A stretch of DNA of 11,980 nt, from contig JAOZKX010000008.1 of the NCBI GenBank assembly GCA_029935135.1, forward strand, positions 1 to 11,980, in the 5' to 3' direction. Below, one piece after another: positions 7,478 through 11,980 of the stretch. The notes beneath the pieces are model-generated. The model did no database searches and was not told where the DNA came from. It was given only the letters and a program-made list of their open reading frames with translations. Numbering within the stretch: position 1 is the stretch's first letter; the number at the start of each line of letters is the position of its first letter. Source of the DNA: Desulfocapsa sp. GTDB lineage: Bacteria > Desulfobacterota > Desulfobulbia > Desulfobulbales > Desulfocapsaceae. Position numbers and translations under genes: made by a program.

Positions 7478-7729
7478 TCACTCCTTTTTCTCCACTATCT
7501 GTAATCCTTGCAGATTTGTTGTACCGGATCTGGCTAGTGCCGTGTTCACCACCTGGCGAACATCTGCAAGGCATCAGCGTCCCTTGGGATTGTTTGTTTC
7601 GCAGGCGCAGTTGCCTGCTTTTGATTCATGTATGATTTTCTCCATAATCGTGGAGTGATCATTATAGAGCAGGTCCTGTTCAATATCGGCTGCTGTGTAA
7701 TTATGGCAGTAACATATCATTCTATCCAT
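7478..7729 (-). CDS. Probable selenoprotein: small Cys/Sec-rich [2Fe-2S]-type (BFD-like) protein with in-frame UGA = Sec52
   Basis: If UGA at 7574-7576 is read as selenocysteine the product is 83 residues: MDRMICYCHN at the start, then CACETNNPKGR-U52-CLADV, then a helical tail to VEKKE and stop at 7478-7480. The Cys pattern is C6xC8...C41xC43...U52-C53. The CxCxNYTxxDI start and the CxCxxxNPxGRxCL motif resemble BFD-like [2Fe-2S] or copper-chaperone-like small proteins, in which I recall Cys at the U52 site (to be verified). Three things argue against a simple stop: the family-like sequence continues beyond the UGA, the Cys-rich motif straddles it, and a SECIS-like hairpin follows. The start at 7729 is chosen because GAGGAAAG lies just upstream; the longer start at 7828 has no ribosome binding site and adds unconserved sequence. 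It is the last gene after arsR and the permease, 107 nt downstream, so a role in metal(loid) or redox handling is inferred. Confidence 0.78.
7506..7571 (-). repeat. 10-bp perfect inverted repeat enclosing the SECIS-like hairpin
   Basis: CCTTGCAGAT (7506-7515, plus strand) pairs perfectly with ATCTGCAAGG (7562-7571), 46 bases apart. In the transcript it begins two bases after the UGA and encloses the inner hairpin, giving an extended stem like the longer fdhF element. The two stems share only base 7562. Confidence 0.55.
7543..7562 (-). promoter_or_regulatory. SECIS-like hairpin for selenocysteine insertion
   Basis: In the minus-strand transcript an 8-bp stem (UGUUCGCC with GGUGAACA, one G-U pair) closes on the tetraloop AGGU. 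It starts 11 nt after the UGA at 7574-7576. E. coli fdhF, as I recall it, has a minihelix 11 nt after its UGA with loop AGGUCU, whose GU is read by SelB. The agreement in spacing and loop is close. A bulged U like that in fdhF is not evident. Confidence 0.7.
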
Positions 7730-7760
7730 AGAATCTTTCCTCTGTTCTCGTAATTGCCTG

Positions 7761-7782
7761 CACCCTCTATACACATAGGGTG
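7761..7782 (-). promoter_or_regulatory. Stem-loop in the leader of the selenoprotein gene
   Basis: In the 107-nt gap between the permease and the selenoprotein, arms CACCC-TAT and ATA-GGGTG pair with a two-base bulge around a GTGT loop. It could attenuate or process the message between the two genes. No U-run follows it, so it is not called a terminator. Confidence 0.3.
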
Positions 7783-7836
7783 TAGGAGATGCCGATTGGC
7801 TTATAACCTTGACCTCACCATCGCTCACGCGTTTAT

Positions 7837-8940
7837 TTAGATAAGCAGATTAAACAGGAATCCGGTAAATAGAATCCCTGCGCCAACAACACTAATAAAG
7901 ACAGCAATAAGTTTAAGTTTCAGCACCTTACGCAGTATGATCATCTCGGGGAGGGAGAGGGCGATGACGCTCATCATAAATGCCAGCACAGTACCAAGTG
8001 CTGCTCCCTTGCTGAGCAATGCTTCTACCACCGGCACGATTCCGGCGGCATTGGAGTACATTGGGATGCCGACCACAACGGCAGCAGGAACAGACCACCA
8101 GGCATCTTTACCCATAATGTCAGCCATAAATGTTTCTGGTACATAACCATGGATAAGGGCTCCAATGCCTATACCTGCAATGACGAATGGCCAGACCTTG
8201 CCCACGATATCACGCACTGCCTCTTTTCCCCGGGTGATCCTGTTGGCCCATGTCAATTTTTCTTCAATGACCACAGCGTCTCCGCTTCTCAGTTCCTGAA
8301 CCCAGTCTTCAATCCAGTGTTCAAGTCTGAGTCTGCCGATAATCCATCCGGACACTATGGCAATCATCAGGCCAGTGCCGAGATAGAGGGCTGCTACCTT
8401 CCATCCCAGCAGCCCATAGAGGAGTATCAGTGCTATTTCATTGACCATGGGGGCGGCAATAAGAAAAGAAAAAGTAACGCCCAGCGGTACTCTGGCCTGG
8501 ACAAAGCCAAGAAAAAGAGGCACCGCAGAGCAGGAACAAAATGGGGTGACAATACCCAGTAGGGCAGCCATCACATTTCCGGTACTTTCCCGTTTTCCGG
8601 CCAGGTATTTTCGAGTGCGTTCCTGGGTGAAAAAGGTGCGGAGTATACCGATAAGAAATACAACCAGGGTCAAGAGCATCATGACTTTGGGCGCATCATA
8701 GATAAAAAACTGGACCGATGCACCCAAGTGGCTTCCTCTTTCAATACCAAGGAGCGAATAGACAAAAAAGTGAGAAAAAGGATTCAGCTGAGTATAGATA
8801 AGGTACCAGAGGGCAAGCCCGAGCAGACCGAGCGTGATACTCTTCCCTTTATTGATCTCTTTGTTCTCGCCGCCAGGAATTTTGTCGGGTTCCGGCCTGT
8901 TGCAGCAGCTTGTAGGTTGGAAGGGTTGAATGGGTTCCAT
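7837..8940 (-). CDS. DUF318/ArsP-type permease, probable metal(loid) exporter
   Basis: 367 residues, inner-membrane protein with about eight hydrophobic segments (roughly 35-52, 86-101, 122-145, 151-176, 183-203, 249-265, 284-305, 315-332, 342-363). The signature TPFCSCSAVPLFLGF (132-146) carries the Cys pair found in ArsP, a trivalent organoarsenical exporter, and in related permeases; the second repeat has VVGIPMYSNAAGIVPV (289-304). A cytoplasmic N-tail contains C12-C13. It starts 10 nt after the arsR stop with GAGGAAAATT upstream of the ATG, so it is in one transcript with arsR and is expected to be arsenite- or antimonite-induced. The substrate (methylarsenite, other thiol-reactive metal, or another ion) cannot be read from sequence alone. 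Confidence 0.85.
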   Translation of the reverse strand: MEPIQPFQPTSCCNRPEPDKIPGGENKEINKGKSITLGLLGLALWYLIYTQLNPFSHFFVYSLLGIERGSHLGASVQFFIYDAPKVMMLLTLVVFLIGILRTFFTQERTRKYLAGKRESTGNVMAALLGIVTPFCSCSAVPLFLGFVQARVPLGVTFSFLIAAPMVNEIALILLYGLLGWKVAALYLGTGLMIAIVSGWIIGRLRLEHWIEDWVQELRSGDAVVIEEKLTWANRITRGKEAVRDIVGKVWPFVIAGIGIGALIHGYVPETFMADIMGKDAWWSVPAAVVVGIPMYSNAAGIVPVVEALLSKGAALGTVLAFMMSVIALSLPEMIILRKVLKLKLIAVFISVVGAGILFTGFLFNLLI

Positions 8941-8950
8941 AATTTTCCTC

Positions 8951-9301
8951 TTAATTGTTCAGGCGGCAGTTGCGCAACACGGATGCCTTTGGCAGTGCCT
9001 TGCGCATCCGCACAAGTTCTTTGTCGTGTTCCAGCCAGCCATGTAACTGTGAGAGCATGGTTTGGGCATATTCCGTTTCACTGGTATCTGCCAGGCTATA
9101 TATTATCCAGCTACCTTGTCGTTTTCTATCCACTAACCCGGCATCTTCAAGTAGTTTCATATGCTTGGATACAGTGGACTGGGCAAGCTCCAGTACCTTC
9201 TGGATCTCACAGACGCAGAGTTCCTCTTTTTGCAGCAGTTTTAGTACCCTGACTCTGTTCGGGTCGGACAGGGCCTTCATAACTCGAATCAATGCTTTCA
9301 T
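8951..9301 (-). CDS. arsR: ArsR-family arsenic-responsive repressor
   Basis: 116 residues; winged helix-turn-helix repressor of the ArsR/SmtB family. The DNA-recognition region is ELAQSTVSKHMKLLEDAGLV (38-57), followed by the wing DRKRQGSWIIYSL. The helix-3 sensor motif ELCVCE has C29 and C31, the As(III)/Sb(III) ligands of classic ArsR. The start at 9301 is preferred over the upstream ATG at 9325: AAGGAGA lies 9 nt before it, whereas 9325 has no ribosome binding site and falls inside the proposed operator. It is followed after 10 nt by the permease. Autoregulation through the palindrome just upstream is likely. Confidence 0.92.
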   Translation of the reverse strand: MKALIRVMKALSDPNRVRVLKLLQKEELCVCEIQKVLELAQSTVSKHMKLLEDAGLVDRKRQGSWIIYSLADTSETEYAQTMLSQLHGWLEHDKELVRMRKALPKASVLRNCRLNN

Positions 9302-9322
9302 CGCGGCATGTCTCCTTATTCG

Positions 9323-9344
9323 CATATCGTCATTAAACGATATG
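9323..9344. promoter_or_regulatory. Palindromic operator upstream of arsR
   Basis: A perfect 8-bp inverted repeat, CATATCGT and ACGATATG, separated by six bases. It overlaps the -10 element and probable start site of the arsR promoter, the expected place for ArsR autorepression. Binding by ArsR is inferred. Confidence 0.6.
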
Positions 9345-9369
9345 TTAACATCGTTTTCCGTTTTGTCAA
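9342..9369 (-). promoter_or_regulatory. Promoter of arsR-permease-selenoprotein operon
   Basis: On the minus strand a perfect TTGACA (9364-9369) is followed after 16 bases by TAACAT (9342-9347). The arsR ATG lies about 40 bases further on. It sits between arsC and arsR, so arsR and the genes behind it can be expressed separately from arsC. Confidence 0.55.
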
Positions 9370-9396
9370 TTGTTTTTTTGTTATAGGCGACGGTTC

Positions 9397-9807
9397 TCAG
9401 AGTTGTGTGACAAAGTCTCGTATCTCGTCCCGCACCCTTCGGTAATGCACCAGGGCTTCTTCTTCAGAGGCGGAGCTGGCGGCAAGTCGGGGGGGATCGT
9501 CAAATCCTTTATGGGTAATTTTTACCTTGCCGGGAAAGAGCGGACATGATTCATGGGCATTGTCGCATACGGTAATAACATAGTCAAAATCGTGCTCTGC
9601 CAACTCTGCAATGAGCTTTGAACGATGTGTGGAAATATCCACTCCAGCCTCAGCCATAACCTTCACAGCTAATGGATTCAAGCCATGCTTTTCAATGCCG
9701 GCTGAGCAGGCATGAATGGTGTCGTCCTTCAGGTGCTGTGCCCAGCCTTCAGCTATCTGGCTACGACAGGAATTGCCGGTACATAAAAAAAGGATTTTCG
9801 TTTTCAT
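9397..9807 (-). CDS. arsC: Arsenate reductase, thioredoxin-coupled low-molecular-weight phosphatase type
   Basis: 136 residues; reduces arsenate to arsenite in the cytoplasm. The CX5R phosphatase loop is CTGNSCR (C9 to R15). The redox cysteines are C81 and C88 in VITVCDNAHESCPLFPG, the same arrangement as C10, C82 and C89 of the Bacillus/Staphylococcus enzyme that uses thioredoxin. FDDPP (102-106) supplies the catalytic Asp. The start at 9807 (MKTKILFLCTGNS) matches the family. A TTG at 9882 would add 25 residues unlike the family and is not used. The ribosome binding site is weak. The arsenite product would be removed by the permease encoded downstream, or by another exporter outside the window. 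Only this minus-strand arsC is present. Confidence 0.95.
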   Translation of the reverse strand: MKTKILFLCTGNSCRSQIAEGWAQHLKDDTIHACSAGIEKHGLNPLAVKVMAEAGVDISTHRSKLIAELAEHDFDYVITVCDNAHESCPLFPGKVKITHKGFDDPPRLAASSASEEEALVHYRRVRDEIRDFVTQL

Positions 9808-9840
9808 GTGAGATTGTCTGGGGCGGAGATTGATGTTTGT

Positions 9841-9866
9841 TATGGGGGCTTCTATATATCCCCATA
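9841..9866 (-). promoter_or_regulatory. Hairpin in the arsC leader
   Basis: TATGGGG (9841-9847) and CCCCATA (9860-9866) form a perfect 7-bp stem with a 12-base loop in the untranslated leader of arsC. No U-run and no known riboswitch fold are recognised, so function is open. Confidence 0.3.
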
Positions 9867-9925
9867 TCCGAAAATTTTGCAAGGCATTGGCAATGTGCTG
9901 GACGACTCTTTTTGCCCTTCCACCG

Positions 9926-9954
9926 TTGACATGTCTGGTTTGAATTTATAATAT
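9926..9954 (+). promoter_or_regulatory. Promoter of the cadC-like repressor and permease operon
   Basis: A perfect TTGACA at 9926-9931 is followed by TATAAT at 9947-9952 (15-base spacer) or TAATAT at 9949-9954 (17-base spacer). The repressor ATG is about 45 bases downstream. Confidence 0.6.
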
Positions 9955-9977
9955 ATGAGCAAATGATCATATGTTAA
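9948..9977 (-). promoter_or_regulatory. Divergent promoter toward arsC
   Basis: On the minus strand TTAACA (9972-9977) is followed after 18 bases by TATTAT (9948-9953). Each hexamer matches five of six consensus bases. It overlaps the rightward promoter and would leave an arsC leader of about 135 bases. Confidence 0.45.
9953..9972. promoter_or_regulatory. Shared ArsR/SmtB-type operator in the divergent arsC/cadC-like promoter region
   Basis: The inverted repeat ATATGA-N8-TCATAT is the kind of AT-rich dyad bound by ArsR/SmtB repressors. It covers the start-site region of the rightward promoter and fills the spacer of the leftward one, so one bound repressor could shut both directions. Confidence 0.55.
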
Positions 9978-9996
9978 ATGAAAGGGCAGGAAAATT

Positions 9997-10362
9997 ATGG
10001 TATCCGGACAAAGTGAACAGTGTGACTGTCGTTGTATCCATCAGGAAAGAGTGGAGGCGGCGAGGGAGCATGCCTTGCCGACCAGAGAGAACGAACAGCT
10101 GGCAACACTCTTTAAGGCCATGGGAGATCCCAACCGTCTGCGGATTCTCTGGGCTTTAGATTGTGAGGAGATGTGTGTCTGTGATCTGGCCCAGTTTGTC
10201 GGGGTCAGTGAATCTGCAGTCAGTCATCAGTTGCGTCAATTAAGACAATTGCAGCTGGTGGCTAATCGCAGGGCCGGGCCGGTTCTCTACTATCATCTAG
10301 TGGATAAGCAGATCAGTACGCTTATTCGTCTGGCTTTTGATCATTATCGGCAGGAGATTTGA
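9997..10362 (+). CDS. CadC/SmtB-like metal-responsive repressor (ArsR family)
   Basis: 121 residues, winged helix-turn-helix. Unlike the arsR of the other cassette it has an N-terminal Cys cluster (C9, C11, C13 in CDCRCIH) as well as the helix-3 pair C60 and C62 in EEMCVCDL. That combination matches the alpha3N site of S. aureus CadC, which senses Cd/Pb/Bi. The helix-5 Zn site of SmtB is only partly kept (D103, H116, E120; Q at the usual His). The DNA-reading helix is in VSESAVSHQLRQLRQLQLV. The start has CAGGAAAATT directly before the ATG. The stop is followed after two bases by the permease ATG, so the two genes are translated together. The ligand is inferred to be a soft divalent metal or As(III). 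Confidence 0.9.
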   Translation: MVSGQSEQCDCRCIHQERVEAAREHALPTRENEQLATLFKAMGDPNRLRILWALDCEEMCVCDLAQFVGVSESAVSHQLRQLRQLQLVANRRAGPVLYYHLVDKQISTLIRLAFDHYRQEI

Positions 10363-10364
10363 TT

Positions 10365-11600
10365 ATGCTGAGTTTTATTACAAGTGTCTTCTGCTCTGCC
10401 TGGGATATACTCCAGCAGGCGTCACTCTATATGCTCTTTGGTCTTCTTGTGGGTGGCCTGCTGAAGATGTTTCTCTCACCCACCTATGTGGCGGCCCATC
10501 TTGGTAGTGGTCGTTTCAGCTCAGTCTTTAAGGCAGCCTTACTTGGTATCCCCATTCCACTCTGTTCCTGCGGAGTATTGCCGGCAGCTGCTTCACTGAA
10601 AAAACAGGGCGCCAACAACGGGGCCACCACTGCATTTCTTATTTCCACTCCGGAATCCGGGGTAGACTCCATTTCAATCACCTGGGCCCTGCTTGATCCT
10701 ATTATGACCATTGCCAGGCCTGTATCTGCTTTTATTTCAGCCTTTACGGCAGGGTGTGCTGAAAATTTCTTCAATCCCCCCGATAAAACAAGGCAAGCGG
10801 TTCCTGATTTGAGTTGTCCCATTGATAACTGTTGTGATGGAATAGACTGTCCCCCGAATGATCATAAGAGCCACCACGGCCTCCCCGAAAAACTGTGGCT
10901 AGGGATCAGGTACGCGCTAACTGATCTCTGGACAGAGCTTGCCGGTTGGTTTTTTGTGGGTATCCTGATGGCAGGATTTATCACTGTTCTGGTACCTGAT
11001 GCGATGATAGCAAAATACCTGGGCGGCGGCCTCAGTTCCATGCTGCTTATGCTGGGTTTTGGTATCCCTCTCTACATATGTGCCACGGCCTCAACTCCCA
11101 TTGCTGCAGCCTTTATTCTAAAGGGAGTAAGCCCTGGAACGGCCCTGGTTTTTCTGCTGGTGGGGCCGGCTACCAATGTCACATCACTTTCGGTGTTGCT
11201 TGGCATTCTCGGAAAACGGGCCACCGTTTTGTACCTGTCTTCTATTGCATTTATCAGTGTGCTTTGCGGTCTGGCGGTGGATGCGCTGTATCTCTCTTTT
11301 GGTATTTCGGCTGTGGCGTCAGTTGGCCAGGCTGCTGAAGTCTTGCCTGAGTGGCTTATGATCGCAGCTGCGCTGTTATTGCTGCTCCTCTCTATTCGCC
11401 CTCTGCAAGATATTGTTTTGGGTTGGCTGGGGAAGGGTGGGGGCTGCGGCTGCTCATCGGCAGGGAGTTGCACAGATGGTGGGCATGATCACAACCCCGG
11501 GCAGGTAGAAGGGTCGGACTGTGATTGCGGAGGCTCGTGTCAGCCCCATGATACTGCGTCTGTTCATCCCCTCCCTGTATCAAAGAGGGAGGGAAAATGA
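10365..11600 (+). CDS. DUF318 permease, SO_0444-like Cu/Zn efflux family, with Cys/His-rich loop and tail
   Basis: 411 residues, inner membrane. It has two related membrane halves joined by a soluble loop. The first half carries GIPIPLCSCGVLPAAASL (61-78) and STPESGVDS (94-102). The second carries GFGIPLYICATASTPIAAA (231-249, C239) and LVGPATNVTS (265-274). The central loop has C151, C156-C157, C162 and several His (167, 170, 171). The tail (355-411) has C361, C363, C369, C386, C388, C392 and H374, H376, H395, which looks like a metal-binding domain. The ATG at 10365 is chosen because CAGGAG lies 8-9 nt before it; a TTG six bases upstream is not needed. It is coupled to the CadC-like repressor. 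Export of a thiophilic metal is expected; which metal is unknown. Confidence 0.88.
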   Translation: MLSFITSVFCSAWDILQQASLYMLFGLLVGGLLKMFLSPTYVAAHLGSGRFSSVFKAALLGIPIPLCSCGVLPAAASLKKQGANNGATTAFLISTPESGVDSISITWALLDPIMTIARPVSAFISAFTAGCAENFFNPPDKTRQAVPDLSCPIDNCCDGIDCPPNDHKSHHGLPEKLWLGIRYALTDLWTELAGWFFVGILMAGFITVLVPDAMIAKYLGGGLSSMLLMLGFGIPLYICATASTPIAAAFILKGVSPGTALVFLLVGPATNVTSLSVLLGILGKRATVLYLSSIAFISVLCGLAVDALYLSFGISAVASVGQAAEVLPEWLMIAAALLLLLLSIRPLQDIVLGWLGKGGGCGCSSAGSCTDGGHDHNPGQVEGSDCDCGGSCQPHDTASVHPLPVSKREGK

Positions 11601-11650
11601 GGAGTGCCATGATTCCTTTGCCAATGGCATAGCCGGTTTCAAAAGGGGGT

Positions 11651-11707
11651 AACCTCCCTTCGCCGGATAAATCTTTTGTAGTTGGCATGCCCGGGGCCAG
11701 GGAGGTT
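11651..11707. repeat. Inverted repeat between convergent genes
   Basis: AACCTCCCT (11651-11659) and AGGGAGGTT (11699-11707) are perfect complements 39 bases apart and extend by two more bases with one mismatch. They lie in the 109-bp gap between the permease stop and the stop of the opposing gene. A smaller dyad, TGCCAT (11605-11610) with ATGGCA (11624-11629), precedes it. Either may help end transcription, but no T-run follows. Confidence 0.35.
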
Positions 11708-11709
11708 GC

Positions 11710-11980
11710 TTATAGTTCTTTATAAAAGAGTCCAAGACGCCGCTTTCGCCGTTCTATAATATCCCCGTTGTTTCTCCAGAGTTCCAGTAGTTCGTCTAGT
11801 TTTTTCTGTTTTGTTACTTCGTTCCAGGCGAGTATTGTCGGGTGGTCAGCGGGTGTTGTGTCAAAGTTAACTTCCGGCAGGCGTAGCAGATAGGTATTTG
11901 CTCTGATGTCCAGATGGATCTGGGCAATTCCAAGGTCACTGATCGCCCTGGCTGTTGCCTCATCGCAGCGAAAGAGTATG
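11710..11980 (-). CDS. Unrecognised protein, C-terminal 89 residues (cut by window edge)
   Basis: The minus-strand frame is open from the window edge to TAA at 11710-11712. The visible part begins ILFRCDEATARAISDLG, continues through HLDIRANTYLLRLPEVNF and TTPADHPTILAWNEV, and ends in a very basic helix with ERRKRRLGLFYKEL. There is no membrane segment and no motif that I can place. The clean, non-repetitive composition and the amphipathic end support real coding. It converges on the permease gene, so it belongs to a different transcript. Confidence 0.7.
   Translation of the reverse strand, partial: ILFRCDEATARAISDLGIAQIHLDIRANTYLLRLPEVNFDTTPADHPTILAWNEVTKQKKLDELLELWRNNGDIIERRKRRLGLFYKEL

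Noticed and set aside
7478..7480. Second UGA of the selenoprotein gene as another Sec codon
   Set aside because: The frame beyond runs antisense into the HDOD gene, no SECIS-like AGGU hairpin follows, and the sequence before it looks like a natural C-terminus.
7392..7574. 60-residue minus-strand frame MPCRCSPGG...
   Set aside because: It is in a different frame from the selenoprotein, overlaps the HDOD gene end antisense, and has no family-like sequence. It is a shadow.
7574..7828. 84-residue reading ending at the UGA with start at 7828
   Set aside because: No ribosome binding site before 7828, unconserved N-terminus, and a strong GAGGAAAG before 7729. The end at UGA cuts a Cys motif that continues in frame.
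9302..9325. Longer arsR start at 9325
   Set aside because: No ribosome binding site, and the ATG lies within the palindromic operator; AAGGAGA supports 9301.
9808..9882. Longer arsC start at TTG 9882
   Set aside because: The extra 25 residues do not resemble the family and start on TTG; MKTKILFLC is the usual beginning.
1..11980. CRISPR array, transposase, tRNA or rRNA
   Set aside because: No regularly spaced repeats, no transposase motifs or terminal repeats, and no tRNA-like or rRNA-like sequence were seen on either strand.

Overview
The window looks like a piece of chromosome from an anaerobic, probably sulfate- or sulfur-metabolising bacterium of the Desulfobacterota (Desulfobulbales-like). 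This placement is an inference. It rests on a PrpE-type acyl-CoA synthetase next to succinyl-CoA synthetase, as suits propionate metabolism by the methylmalonyl-CoA route; on stacked metal(loid)-resistance cassettes; on a probable selenoprotein; and on moderate GC. There is no rRNA, tRNA, CRISPR array or insertion sequence that I can see.

Left part (1-4632, all minus strand): a carbon-metabolism operon read in the order acyl-CoA synthetase (PrpE/ACSS3-like), sucC, a secreted GlpQ-like protein, sucD (cut by the window edge). The genes are packed tightly (11-nt gap, then a TAATG overlap). The GlpQ-like protein aligns with E. coli GlpQ (recalled from memory) without gaps over its first 60 or so mature residues, yet it has lost nearly all catalytic residues. 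It therefore looks like a pseudoenzyme placed between the two subunits of succinyl-CoA synthetase.

Middle (4633-7451): a divergent intergenic region, then two overlapping plus-strand signalling genes: a receiver-GGDEF-HD-GYP protein with an intact cyclic-di-GMP synthase motif and a partly degenerate HD-GYP domain, and an HDOD protein.

Right part (7452-11600): two metal(loid) cassettes. On the minus strand are arsC (thioredoxin-type arsenate reductase), arsR, an ArsP/DUF318-type permease, and a small Fe-S-type protein whose frame contains an in-frame UGA. Beyond that UGA the frame continues for 31 sensible codons. The UGA is followed after 11 nt by an 8-bp hairpin with an AGGU loop, which closely resembles the bacterial SECIS of fdhF. 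I therefore annotate an 83-residue selenoprotein (7478-7729) that simple ORF calling truncates at the UGA. On the plus strand, divergent from arsC, are a CadC/SmtB-like repressor and a second DUF318 permease (SO_0444-like Cu/Zn efflux type) with Cys-rich loop and tail. A single palindrome between arsC and this repressor overlaps promoters in both directions.

Right edge (11601-11980): a short intergenic inverted repeat and the C-terminal 89 residues of an unrecognised minus-strand protein.
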